Source: Prosthecobacter sp. (GTDB lineage Bacteria > Verrucomicrobiota > Verrucomicrobiia > Verrucomicrobiales > Verrucomicrobiaceae). From it: a stretch of 14,507 nt of DNA. The stretch is from positions 1-14,507 of the forward strand of contig JAOZVT010000280.1 in the NCBI GenBank assembly GCA_025869455.1, read 5' to 3'. This document shows positions 1 to 7,191 of this stretch, piece after piece; the first letter of the stretch is position 1; each line of letters begins with the position of its first letter. The position numbers and the translations under genes were made by a program. A model generated the notes under the pieces. The model saw only the letters and a program-made list of their open reading frames with translations. It did no database searches and had not been told where the DNA came from.

Positions 1-783
1 GGAACCACGCCCGCCCATGAGGCTGGTGCCTCCGACCACCACGGCGGCGATTGCTGAGAGCTCAAAACCCACCCCCGCATTGGGATCCGCAGAACCGAGC
101 CGTGAGCAGTTGAAGACGGCAGCGAGTCCGGTGAGGGTGCCTAACAAAGCGTGTGCAAAGATGCGGGGGCGATCCACCGGGACGCCTGAGATCAAGGCGG
201 CTTCACGATTAGCGCCAATGGCAATTAAATGTCTGCCTAACTTCATGTGCGATAGCATGATCTGACCAATAGCAACGATGACCAGGGCAATGAGAAAGGC
301 AGGTGAGATTACCAAGCCGCCGAAGGGTGCACCTAGGGACTCGATGCTTTCGCCAATGTACTTCGTTTGAGAATCCGTGGTCAGAAAGGCCAGTCCTCGG
401 GCAATTTCAAGCATGCCTAGACTAACAATAAAGGATGGCAGCCGCAGTTTCACACTGATCCAGCCATTGATCCAGCCCATCAGCGTCCCCACCACAAGGC
501 TAGCTAAAATGGCGCCGGGCAATCCCCAGTGCAGATCAGCCATCATGACTCCGACAACGGCTCCGCAAAAGCCCAGTACAGAACCCACGGAAAGGTCAAT
601 GCCTCCGGTGACCATCACCAGTGTCATACCAGTAGCCACCAGGGCCAGGGCAGGGATGCGATTGGCCACGGAACCCAGCGTGGCCATGCTAAAGAAGCTG
701 TCACGCATCATGCCGAATAGCACGATCATCCCTGCCCAGACAGCAAGGAGTACAAGAAAGTCAGTCCAGCGGCGAAGGTTCAT
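1..783 (-). CDS. RbsC-type sugar ABC transporter permease (3' end outside window)
   Basis: Inner-membrane permease of a ribose/xylose-class (CUT2) ABC importer; moves a sugar delivered by the binding protein encoded just upstream. The 261 visible codons read openly to the window edge, so the C-terminus is missing. Hydrophobic segments alternate throughout. Family hallmarks are visible: GGIDLSVGSVL (residues 60-70), LPSFIVSLGM (115-124), the cytoplasmic coupling region GANREAALISGV (190-201), and ELSAIAAVVVGG (241-252) near the edge. The ATG at 781-783 lies 14 bases after the stop of the binding-protein gene and has a weak AAGGTG upstream, so the two are probably one transcript. The ATPase (RbsA-like) is not in the window; I infer it lies to the left. 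The exact sugar cannot be told from sequence. Confidence 0.93.
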   Translation of the reverse strand, partial: MNLRRWTDFLVLLAVWAGMIVLFGMMRDSFFSMATLGSVANRIPALALVATGMTLVMVTGGIDLSVGSVLGFCGAVVGVMMADLHWGLPGAILASLVVGTLMGWINGWISVKLRLPSFIVSLGMLEIARGLAFLTTDSQTKYIGESIESLGAPFGGLVISPAFLIALVIVAIGQIMLSHMKLGRHLIAIGANREAALISGVPVDRPRIFAHALLGTLTGLAAVFNCSRLGSADPNAGVGFELSAIAAVVVGGTSLMGGRGS

Positions 784-797
784 GGTTCAGTGGCACC

Positions 798-1733
798 TTA
801 CTTTGCGATCACATCGACTGCTGTTGTCTGATCCTCGGGTGAGGCTCCGCCTTTCAGCACCTTGAGAGCGGCCTCAATGCCAAACACGGCGAGTTGATCT
901 GCATGCTGATCGGCGGTGGCCGTCACGCGGCCATCGGCCAGCAGGGGCTGGAGAGCGCTGATGTTATCGAAACCGACGATCAGCACTTGGCCTGTCTTAC
1001 CTGCGGCTTGTACTGCCGCTGCTGCGCCGAGGGCCATGTTATCATTGGCACAAAGCAGAGCTTTCAAATTGGGTTGAGCACTGAGGATGCCTGCTGCCAC
1101 CGTGTTGGCTTTTTCCATCTCCCACTGACCGCTCTGAGACGCCACGATGTTCATACCAGCGGCTTTCATGGCGTCTTCAAATCCCGCACGGCGCTGCTGG
1201 CCATTAAAGGCGGTGGTGATGCCTTCAATGATGGCGACCTCATCGCCCGCTTTCAGTTTCTTGGCCAATGTCTCTCCAACACGCTTGGCTCCTTCGCGGT
1301 TATCGGGACCGACAAAAGGCACCTTCAGTCCGGCTTGTTTTAGGACATCTGCATCCAGTTTGTTATCAATGTTGATGACCAACACTCCTGCTTTTTGGGC
1401 TCGCTTCAAAGCGGGGACCAGGGCTTTGGAATCTGCAGGAGCAATGACGATGGCCTTCGCTCCTTGAGCCACCATCTGTTCCACCAAGTTTACCTGCTCG
1501 GCTAAATCGGTTTCGTTTTTGATGCCGCTGACCAGCAATTCGTAATCTCCATCATGAGCGGCTTGATGCTTTTTGGCACCTTCTGCCATGTTGCTGAAAA
1601 ATTCGTTCGCCAGCGACTTCATCACCAAAGCGACTTTCGGTTTACCCGAGTCGGTTGGAGCAGAGGCAGAGGGCTTGCAAGCAGGCGCGGCGAGGGCCAG
1701 AGCGAGCAGCAGGAGACGTGGGAAGAGTTTCAT
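798..1733 (-). CDS. Ribose-type periplasmic sugar-binding lipoprotein (Peripla_BP_4)
   Basis: Substrate-binding protein of the CUT2 ABC importer, 311 residues, the usual length for RbsB-like proteins. The N-terminus is a hydrophobic signal ending LAAPAC, with Cys19 as likely lipidation site; the proline at -2 makes the lipobox imperfect. Mature sequence begins KVALVMKSLANEFF (33-46), typical of the family, followed by AIVIAPADS (94-102), VPFVGPDNREGAKR (138-151), IEGI (169-172), CANDNMALG (228-236) and VGFDN (253-257). The frame stays open to 2048, but I chose the ATG at 1731-1733 because the signal peptide starts there, the upstream part has no family resemblance, and the operator and promoter-like elements lie in that extension. 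The gene is probably repressed by the LacI protein encoded upstream. Ligand unknown. Confidence 0.92.
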   Translation of the reverse strand: MKLFPRLLLLALALAAPACKPSASAPTDSGKPKVALVMKSLANEFFSNMAEGAKKHQAAHDGDYELLVSGIKNETDLAEQVNLVEQMVAQGAKAIVIAPADSKALVPALKRAQKAGVLVINIDNKLDADVLKQAGLKVPFVGPDNREGAKRVGETLAKKLKAGDEVAIIEGITTAFNGQQRRAGFEDAMKAAGMNIVASQSGQWEMEKANTVAAGILSAQPNLKALLCANDNMALGAAAAVQAAGKTGQVLIVGFDNISALQPLLADGRVTATADQHADQLAVFGIEAALKVLKGGASPEDQTTAVDVIAK

Positions 1734-1743
1734 GGCAGGATAA

Positions 1744-1759
1744 GCGCAAACGATTGCGC
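1744..1759 (-). promoter_or_regulatory. LacI/PurR-family operator palindrome
   Basis: GCGCAAACGATTGCGC: the outer arms GCGCAA/TTGCGC are perfect inverted repeats around ACGA, with the central CG step typical of LacI-family sites. It matches the known PurR consensus ACGCAAACGTTTGCGT at 13 of 16 positions. It ends 10 bases before the binding-protein ATG and sits at about +1 to +17 relative to the predicted start of transcription, a classical repression position. The LacI-family regulator encoded at 2096-3145 is the obvious candidate binder (inference). Confidence 0.75.
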
Positions 1760-1766
1760 AAAAGGG

Positions 1767-1796
1767 ATTCTTTCGGTTAATGTTGAAACGGAACAA
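1767..1796 (-). promoter_or_regulatory. Possible sigma-70-type promoter for the sugar importer
   Basis: On the minus strand TTGTTC (1791-1796) is followed after 18 bases by AAGAAT (1767-1772). The predicted start near 1760 would place the LacI operator over the first transcribed bases and give a leader of about 27 bases. Both hexamers deviate from consensus, so support comes mainly from position. Confidence 0.35.
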
Positions 1797-1804
1797 TGGT
1801 TGTC

Positions 1805-2014
1805 TGGGGAAAGGGGAGGCGATCAAATTTATCCCCATTTGGGGATGGAAGTGACCTAAAGCGTTTAGAATGAACGATTTAATGACGATTTTGAGATCCC
1901 CATGGAATCCCCACATCCTCCCCATCTGGGGATCGGTGGGGAAGAAACGGGGAGTTGAAACTGGAAGCCTGAGCTGGGATAAGGCACCTTGACAAAGGCT
2001 GCCCGTCATGGGGA
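1805..2014. repeat. Cluster of nine TGGGGA/TCCCCA words including two palindromes
   Basis: Exact copies on either strand start at 1805, 1832, 1840, 1897, 1908, 1919, 1927, 1937 and 2009. Two pairs form TCCCCA-N2-TGGGGA palindromes: ATCCCCATTTGGGGAT at 1831-1846 and TCCCCATCTGGGGA at 1919-1932, with centres 87 bases apart. The pair at 1897 and 1908 is a direct repeat of ATCCCCA. The cluster lies upstream of the proposed promoter, where activator sites would be expected. No binder can be named. Confidence 0.7.
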
Positions 2015-2095
2015 CGGTGTGGAGGCAAGGGAGCATCCAGGTATTCATGCAGAGGTCGTTTTTAATTATCCTGGAAATCTAGACTTAGAGCAAGA

Positions 2096-3145
2096 CTAGG
2101 AAATGGCACTTAGAGGAAGTGGGGCAGTAACGGAACTGCGCTGAATGAGTGAGACGGGGAGCAGGGTGCGGGATTGAGGAAGCTCTGTGTCTGAGTGAAA
2201 CTGGAGAAAAAGCAGGTCCATGGCCTGGGCGGCGAGGGCCTCCACGGGCTGGGAAAGTGTGGTGAGGGGGGGATCAATCAGCTCCGCCCAGGGCTGCTCA
2301 TCGAAGGAAATGAGGGATACCTGAGAGGGCACTTGCAGATGGAGGGCACGCAGCGCCTGGAGAGCGCCTAGAGCGATGAGGTTGCCCAAGGCTAAGAGGG
2401 CGGTCGGTCGGCCCTGTGGAGGTTCAAAAAGCTGATGTACTGCCGCGCAGCCTGTTTCGATGGCATAACCATCTCCAATCAAGAGTTGGTCATCAGTAGG
2501 GATGCCAGCTTCCTGCAAAGCTTGGCGGTAGCCAAGCACTCGATCCTGATTGACGGAGGATTGTGGAAGCCCCTGGAGGCAGGCGATTCGGCGGTGCCCA
2601 TGATCCAGAAGATGACGCACGGCTATGCGAGCAGCTTCCTGATTGTCACAAGTGACCCCAGGGCCGCTGTAGTCGGCGGGAATACGATCCACCAGAACAA
2701 GAGGAAGCGATTCGGCCCCGAGAGGGCGGAGGCGAGAGGAATCGACACCGACAGGAGCGATGACGAGGCCATCTACTCGGCGGCTGCGCATGAGGCGGAC
2801 GGACTCGGCTTCGACATCGGCATTTTCTTGGGAATCGGCCAGCAGCACTGAGTATCCTTTGGCCCGTGCCAAATGCTCCACCTGTCGTGCCAGAGCGGCG
2901 AAGAACGGGTTGGATACATCAGGAATGATCAGCCCGATGGTTTGAGTCGTGCGTAAGCGGAGGCCACGCGCGACTTCATTGACCACAATGCCCTGCTGTC
3001 CGGCTGCCAAACTCACTCGTTCCTGGGTCTCTGCGCTGATCCGGTAAGCTGCGGCTTTGCCACTGAGCACGCGTGAGACGGTGGACACAGAAAGGCCCGT
3101 ACTCTCGGCGAGGTGCTTCAGACCATCTTGGGGAAGGGAGGCCAT
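2096..3145 (-). CDS. LacI/GalR-family transcriptional regulator
   Basis: Sugar-responsive DNA-binding repressor, 349 residues, the usual length. The helix-turn-helix spans about residues 8-29 with the signature GLSVSTVSRVLSG (17-29); the hinge region NEVARGL is at 56-62. The effector-binding domain starts at TIGLIIPDVSNPFF (69-82), a standard opening for the family. The second residue of the recognition helix follows the GalR/PurR pattern (S-V-S-T-V-S), consistent with a PurR-like operator such as that at 1744-1759. It starts 8 bases after the stop of the ThuA-domain gene, so the two are probably co-transcribed, and it precedes the importer genes across a 362-base gap. Likely local repressor of the importer; the inducer is unknown. 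ATG at 3143-3145 lacks a Shine-Dalgarno sequence. Confidence 0.93.
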   Translation of the reverse strand: MASLPQDGLKHLAESTGLSVSTVSRVLSGKAAAYRISAETQERVSLAAGQQGIVVNEVARGLRLRTTQTIGLIIPDVSNPFFAALARQVEHLARAKGYSVLLADSQENADVEAESVRLMRSRRVDGLVIAPVGVDSSRLRPLGAESLPLVLVDRIPADYSGPGVTCDNQEAARIAVRHLLDHGHRRIACLQGLPQSSVNQDRVLGYRQALQEAGIPTDDQLLIGDGYAIETGCAAVHQLFEPPQGRPTALLALGNLIALGALQALRALHLQVPSQVSLISFDEQPWAELIDPPLTTLSQPVEALAAQAMDLLFLQFHSDTELPQSRTLLPVSLIQRSSVTAPLPLSAIS

Positions 3146-3153
3146 GTCAGCGG

Positions 3154-4083
3154 CTACTTCTTGGCAGCGGTCTTTTTCAGGAAGACTTTGCGATCCCAGT
3201 TTTTTGCCAGCGCTTCAGGGGTGATTGCTGAGTCCACGCCTGTGGCTGGAACTTCCACTTGGCTGGTCCAAAGGATGCCATTCAGCACCAGGCGGCGTTG
3301 GTTGGCATCCGCCCAATTGGCATGCAAATCACAGCCGGTGAAACCAAAACTACGCCCACCTTTGGGGCGCTCATAAGCCCAGGCCACAGTTTCTGCGCGG
3401 CCCACATGTGCCTTGGCATCTTCACTTTTGCGGCTGCTGTCCGGCATGGGGCAGTTTAACAAAGGGGTCACGCCAGATTCGGCAAAGTGCAGGTTGTAGA
3501 GCCAGCCATCTTTGAGCAACTCAAAGGGAGTTAGGCCTTGATTGATTGGGTGCTGGGGGATGGAGTCAAACTTCACGTCCCAATGGCCTCGGCAGCCGAT
3601 GTCGCCCTGGAAAGCTGCGCCGAACCAATTTTGAAATGTCGTGGCGCGGTCTGGTGGGCAATCAATGGCCTGGTGAAGTATGACCAATCCGGTCCCTGCA
3701 TCTACAAGCGACTGCATGCGTGCCCAGCGCTCTGGCGAGAGAAAGGCTAGTTTGTCACCGCCATCCATGTAGATCACCACGCAGCGGGCACCATCCAGGA
3801 CAGCCTCGTTTTTCGGCCAGCCATCTGCGACCATCACGGGGGCAACACCGGGTACCTTTTTTAGCCACTCCATCATGAGGGAGCAGCCAGCAAAGTATTC
3901 ATGCTGGCCGGGTTTGTTACTCAATGAACCGGCGATGAGTACGACCTTGGCCAAGGCAGGATCAGTCGGCAAAACTTCCAAGGGCACCTGCTGCTGTTCG
4001 CTGGTGAATTCAGCCTGACTGTTACCTACCAGGAGCAGGCTGAAAAAGAGAGAGGTAAGGGTGCGGTGGGAGAAAAAGCGCAT
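3154..4083 (-). CDS. Secreted ThuA-domain protein
   Basis: ThuA (trehalose-utilisation type) proteins have a class-I glutamine-amidotransferase-like fold; their biochemical activity is poorly defined. This 309-residue protein begins with a signal peptide (FFSLLLVGNSQA, cleavage expected after residue 24), so it should act in the periplasm. Family features: KVVLIAGSLSNKPGQHEY (46-63), VVIYMDGGDK (102-111), GLVILHQA (132-139), GHWDVKFD (166-173) with HPINQGL (178-184), and a C-terminal AWAYERPKGGRSFGFTG (234-250). The last residues are Lys/Ala-rich. It is the first gene of a likely operon with the LacI regulator, next to a sugar importer, which suggests a role in handling the same carbohydrate (inference). 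The ATG at 4081-4083 is preceded by ACCACC, not a Shine-Dalgarno sequence. Confidence 0.85.
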   Translation of the reverse strand: MRFFSHRTLTSLFFSLLLVGNSQAEFTSEQQQVPLEVLPTDPALAKVVLIAGSLSNKPGQHEYFAGCSLMMEWLKKVPGVAPVMVADGWPKNEAVLDGARCVVIYMDGGDKLAFLSPERWARMQSLVDAGTGLVILHQAIDCPPDRATTFQNWFGAAFQGDIGCRGHWDVKFDSIPQHPINQGLTPFELLKDGWLYNLHFAESGVTPLLNCPMPDSSRKSEDAKAHVGRAETVAWAYERPKGGRSFGFTGCDLHANWADANQRRLVLNGILWTSQVEVPATGVDSAITPEALAKNWDRKVFLKKTAAKK

Positions 4084-4086
4084 GGT

Positions 4087-4132
4087 GGTAGCGTGATGAC
4101 TGCCTGTGGATCAGGCAAGATCAAACGCTACC
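4087..4132 (-). promoter_or_regulatory. Nested inverted repeat in the leader of the ThuA-domain gene
   Basis: Outer arms GGTAGCGT (4087-4094) and ACGCTACC (4125-4132) are perfect over 8 bases and enclose an inner hairpin TGCCTG (4101-4106) / CAGGCA (4112-4117) with a 5-base loop. The structure ends 3 bases before the ATG. It has no following U-run, so it does not look like an intrinsic terminator of the helicase gene. A weak TTGATC-N17-AGTCAT promoter-like pair (4096-4124) falls inside it, so it may instead be an operator dyad. Confidence 0.45.
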
Positions 4133-4135
4133 GAA

Positions 4136-4149
4136 GGAAGCGACCTTCC
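4136..4149 (-). terminator. Weak hairpin after the helicase gene
   Basis: GGAAG (4136-4140) and CTTCC (4145-4149) form a 5-bp stem with a 4-base loop, 13 bases past the helicase stop codon. No uridine tract follows on the minus strand, so terminator function is doubtful. Confidence 0.2.
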
Positions 4150-4162
4150 ACATCATCTGGCC

Positions 4163-5620
4163 TTAACGTCCTGACAAACGCTTCCAAAGGCTGCGCTTGC
4201 TGCCTGTTTCAGACGGGGCAGCACTGGCGGAGTCGCCCTGAGGACGTCCCTGGCGTTGCTGGGGTTTGGCTGTGCTGGGGCCGCGTTGATCGCGACCACC
4301 GCCTTGTGGGCGACCTTGTCTTTCGCCAGCAGGTTTGCCGCCTTCACCACGGGGTTGACCACCCTGGCCTTGAGGGCGTCCACCTTGACCTCCCTGACCG
4401 CCTTGTCCCTGGGGGCGACCGCCGCGACCCTGTTGAGGGCGGCTGCGTGGATCGCGGAAACGAGGTGGTTCTTCACTGCGTGGAGGAGCGGAGGCGTTGT
4501 AGTCGAAACCTTCGGCTTTTTTGCGAATGAGGCCGCGGTTGATGAATCGTTCCAGGGCGCGCAAAGCGGATTGATCTTCTGGGCTGATGAAGCTGATGGC
4601 ATCGCCAATGGCCTGCGCACGGCCTGTGCGGCCAATGCGGTGCACGTAATCTTCCGCATGCATCGGAAAGTCGAAATTCACCACATGTGAGATGCCATCG
4701 ACATCGATACCACGAGCGGCGATGTCTGTGGCGACAAGCACCCGGACCTCGCCAGATTTGAAATCGGCCAAGGCTTTGAGGCGTTGATTTTGTGAGCGAT
4801 TTGCGTGCAGCGTGGCGCAGCGAACGCCGGTTTGCTCCAGCTTGCGAGCCACGCGATCAGCGCCGTGTTTCGTGCGGGTGAAGACCAGCACCATGTTCAT
4901 CTGGTCGTCTTTGAGCAGGTGGCTCAGGAGAGTCGGCTTCAAATGCACCGGCACCTCATAAACCAACTGGGTCACGGTTTCCGCAGGATTGGAACGGCGG
5001 CCGATTTGGATGATTTTCGGGTTATGCTGGAACTCGTGGGTGAGCGCTTCGATCTCCTTAGAAAGCGTGGCGGAGAACATCAGCGTCTGGCGCTTGCGTG
5101 GCATCTTTTGGACGATGCGCTTGATGCTGGGGAGGAAACCCATGTCGAGCATGCGGTCAGCCTCATCCAGGACGAGGTGTTGCAGGCCACTGAAGTCACC
5201 ATGGCCTTGGCCCATGAGATCAATCAGACGACCTGGAGTGGCGATGACGATGTCACAGCCATTGCGGAGGGAATTGATTTGTGGGCGCTCACCGACACCG
5301 CCGAAGACCTTGGCGATGGTGAGAGGTAGGTGTTTGGCATAAGCCAGGACGTTTTCTTCAATCTGGACCACCAGCTCGCGAGTGGGCGCCAGGATCAGCA
5401 CTTTGGTGCCGCGTTTGCCCTGAGCCGCTGCCAAGCGTGTGAGCACTGGCAGGGTGAAAGCGGCGGTTTTGCCCGTGCCTGTCTGAGCAATGCCGATGAG
5501 GTCATTCCCGGCAATAATGGGGGGAATGGCAGCCGCCTGAATGGGGGTAGGCTCTGTGTAACCAGCTTCGGCGATGGCTTGGAGGATTTTGGCGTCTAGG
5601 CCAAGGGCTTTGAAAGGCAT
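4163..5620 (-). CDS. DEAD-box ATP-dependent RNA helicase, RhlE-like
   Basis: RNA helicase that remodels RNA duplexes in decay or ribosome assembly; 485 residues. All core motifs are intact: Q motif GYTEPTPIQ (20-28), Walker A AQTGTGKT (45-52), PTRELV (79-84), GG (107-108), TPGR (128-131), DEAD (152-155), SAT (183-185), ATDIAARGIDV (297-307) and HRIGRTGR (327-334). After about residue 375 comes a disordered tail rich in Gly, Gln, Arg and Pro with repeated GRPQGQGGQ-type units, ending in a basic KRSLWKRLSGR (475-485). Such RGG-like tails occur in RhlE-group helicases and bind RNA without specificity. The gene appears to stand alone: its neighbour on the left is a separate sugar locus, and that on the right is divergent. 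ATG at 5618-5620 lacks a Shine-Dalgarno sequence. Confidence 0.95.
   Translation of the reverse strand: MPFKALGLDAKILQAIAEAGYTEPTPIQAAAIPPIIAGNDLIGIAQTGTGKTAAFTLPVLTRLAAAQGKRGTKVLILAPTRELVVQIEENVLAYAKHLPLTIAKVFGGVGERPQINSLRNGCDIVIATPGRLIDLMGQGHGDFSGLQHLVLDEADRMLDMGFLPSIKRIVQKMPRKRQTLMFSATLSKEIEALTHEFQHNPKIIQIGRRSNPAETVTQLVYEVPVHLKPTLLSHLLKDDQMNMVLVFTRTKHGADRVARKLEQTGVRCATLHANRSQNQRLKALADFKSGEVRVLVATDIAARGIDVDGISHVVNFDFPMHAEDYVHRIGRTGRAQAIGDAISFISPEDQSALRALERFINRGLIRKKAEGFDYNASAPPRSEEPPRFRDPRSRPQQGRGGRPQGQGGQGGQGGRPQGQGGQPRGEGGKPAGERQGRPQGGGRDQRGPSTAKPQQRQGRPQGDSASAAPSETGSKRSLWKRLSGR
4226..4435 (-). repeat. Low-complexity repeats encoding the helicase tail
   Basis: Codes for about residues 396-465 of the helicase: imperfect tandem units built from GGRPQGQ and GGQGGQ, with scattered Arg. 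The DNA repetition makes other frames look open here, producing spurious ORFs. Repeat number may vary between strains. Confidence 0.7.
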
Positions 5621-5807
5621 CGGTGAGTATGCACGGAATCGGACAATGTGCGAGCGCAGTTTTGGTAGCTGGACGGGAGACTGAGTTTACGGCTTTTTTT
5701 GCTGCTGAATCGCGGAATCCGGGTTGAAAATTGTAACTGGCAAGCGCCTGATTTCGGGCATCCTGTGTACCTGCCTGTCAGGAACTAACCTTAGATGTGA
5801 TCCGACC
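5621..5807. promoter_or_regulatory. Divergent intergenic region between helicase and membrane-protein genes
   Basis: 187 bases must carry the promoters of both the helicase (minus) and the membrane protein (plus). It contains a T7 tract (5694-5700) and a short GCGGAATCCGGG-containing element (5705-5725) resembling one at 11396-11417. I could not pick convincing -35/-10 pairs for either direction. Confidence 0.4.
5705..5725 (+). repeat. Short degenerate intergenic repeat, copy 1
   Basis: CTGAATCGCGGAATCCGGGTT resembles the element at 11396-11417 (core GCGGAATYCGGG), with two small gaps in alignment. With only two copies seen it may be chance or a relic of a dispersed repeat. Confidence 0.3.
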
Positions 5808-7073
5808 ATGAATGCACGCACACTCAAATCTGCCTGCCTAGCCTTGGTGCTGGGACTCTTCACCGCCTCACCTGCCTGGGCGCAAGAGGCGACTCCTGCC
5901 TCCGCTGCCGAGAAGCTGCGTTCGGACTTGCTGCTGCCAGGGGTGACTTTGGCAGAAGGGGCCTCAGAGATCACGGGGGTGGCCATCAGCCCGCTGCTAG
6001 GAATGAGTGCGCTGGGGGCGTGGAAATATTTTCATACGGAGGATGCTCTGAGGCATCGGCTCCCCTGGTACTGTCAGCCTTATGCCTGGGGTACAGGACT
6101 GGTTCTGCTGAGCCTTTGTTTTCTGAAGGACTTCCTTGGGGCCGCTGCGCCTGCCCTGGTGAAGAAGCCGCTGGATTTTGCGGAATTGTTTGAGGACAAG
6201 CTGAGTGCTCTGGTGGCCAGTGCGGCGTTTGTCCCGCTGGTGGCTCTGGCCATGTCTCAGATGGAAAGGATGCAGCCTCAGGCCATGGATGGTATGGCGG
6301 CATCAGGTATGGCGATGCTGCCGCTGGCCAATGTGTTCGATGCGACTTTGCATTCACCCTGGATCACGATTCCCTTGTCTGTGATGGCTTTCGGTGTGGT
6401 TTGGCTGAGTTCCCACGCCATCAATGTGCTGATTGCGCTTTCTCCTTTTGGCATTGTGGATGCAGGCTTGAAGCTGACGAAGCTGGCTCTCCTTTCCTTG
6501 GTTACTGGGGCGGCGGCGCTCATTCCTCTCAGTCCGTATCCTGCGTTGATCCTGTGTGCCATTCTCTTCTTGATCGGGCTATTCCTCGCGGGCTGGTCTT
6601 TCCGGCTTACCCTTTTTGGCACCTTGATGGGACGTGATTTTCTTTTGAATAAGCGTGCTCAAGCTGAAGATCTGGAAACAGGCGTGAAAGGCTTTCTGGC
6701 GCGGCGCACGGATGGCGTCTCCGTGCGCACCTTTGGACATCTACAAAACGATGAAGCAGGGGCCACGCATTTTTATTATCGGCCCTGGTTGGTTTTGCCG
6801 CAGCGGCGAATTCTTGTTCCTGGGGCAGGCATGGTGCTCTGTCGTGGACTGCTTCATCCCAGTGTGGCGCATCGGCAAGATGCACAAACACGACTCCGCA
6901 GTTCGCTGATTTTGCTGCCGCGTTATCGCCGACTGGAGGAATCCATTGCCGCTCGTTTTGGCTGCCAAGAGATCATGGATAGTGCCCTGATCCGTGGTTT
7001 CAAAGCCATCCGCCAGTGGCTGGTGGATATGCTTTCGACGGGAAAAAATCTGGTGGAGGCTCGGGCGACTTGA
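5808..7073 (+). CDS. Polytopic inner-membrane protein of unknown function
   Basis: Not recognised with confidence. The 421-residue product starts with a signal peptide (LALVLGLFTASPAWA, cut expected after residue 25), followed by about six hydrophobic segments near residues 56-74, 94-116, 131-149, 185-210, 223-243 and 244-267. A soluble C-terminal part of about 150 residues (270-421) has VRTFGHLQNDEAGATHFYYR (306-325) and an Arg-rich stretch at 362-375. The membrane part, with a duplicated look and PLDFAELFEDKLSALVA (121-137), is loosely like DUF4126 proteins, but I would not assign it. I chose the ATG at 5808-5810 because the signal peptide begins there, although the frame is open from 5724. 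An OmpA-domain gene follows after 118 bases on the same strand, so a shared envelope role is possible. Confidence 0.75.
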   Translation: MNARTLKSACLALVLGLFTASPAWAQEATPASAAEKLRSDLLLPGVTLAEGASEITGVAISPLLGMSALGAWKYFHTEDALRHRLPWYCQPYAWGTGLVLLSLCFLKDFLGAAAPALVKKPLDFAELFEDKLSALVASAAFVPLVALAMSQMERMQPQAMDGMAASGMAMLPLANVFDATLHSPWITIPLSVMAFGVVWLSSHAINVLIALSPFGIVDAGLKLTKLALLSLVTGAAALIPLSPYPALILCAILFLIGLFLAGWSFRLTLFGTLMGRDFLLNKRAQAEDLETGVKGFLARRTDGVSVRTFGHLQNDEAGATHFYYRPWLVLPQRRILVPGAGMVLCRGLLHPSVAHRQDAQTRLRSSLILLPRYRRLEESIAARFGCQEIMDSALIRGFKAIRQWLVDMLSTGKNLVEARAT

Positions 7074-7191
7074 GGCTGCACAAAGGGCTTGGTTTTGGTC
7101 CATCCTGCTGATTTGTGAGGCTGGCGGTCCGTTATGTGCGGTAAGTTTGAATTTTCCTGAACGGTTGAAGCGTGTTACTGTCTCCCGCCCC

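Larger units (their letters stand above)
1734..2095. promoter_or_regulatory. 362-base regulatory gap before the sugar importer genes
   Basis: Non-coding stretch between the lacI-type gene stop and the binding-protein start. From the transporter gene outward it holds the LacI-type operator (1744-1759), a promoter-like pair (1767-1796), then nine TGGGGA/TCCCCA words between 1805 and 2014. I see no clear intrinsic terminator for the upstream regulator gene. An open frame crosses it (up to 2048) but its translation looks like a chance product of the repeats. Confidence 0.7.

Noticed and set aside
781..800. Second TGGCAC resembling a sigma-54 site
   Set aside because: TTTGC follows one base too far, and it points antisense into the binding-protein gene.
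377..865. 162-residue plus-strand ORF
   Set aside because: Antisense to a clear RbsC-type permease and to the end of the binding-protein gene; low-complexity, Thr/Pro/Ser-rich translation.
1734..2048. N-terminal extension of the sugar-binding protein to an ATG at 2048
   Set aside because: The frame is open but the signal peptide starts at 1733; the extension contains operator and repeat DNA and its translation has no family resemblance.
4153..4659. 168-residue minus-strand ORF and overlapping plus-strand ORFs
   Set aside because: Shadow frames kept open by the Gly/Gln/Arg repeat DNA of the helicase tail.
5694..5700. T7 tract as a possible terminator
   Set aside because: No stem precedes it, and it lies between divergent gene starts where no transcript should end.
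6994..7191. Upstream extension of the OmpA-domain protein
   Set aside because: It overlaps the end of the preceding gene in another frame, and the membrane anchor fits an N-terminus at 7192. An in-frame TTG at 7165 also lacks support.
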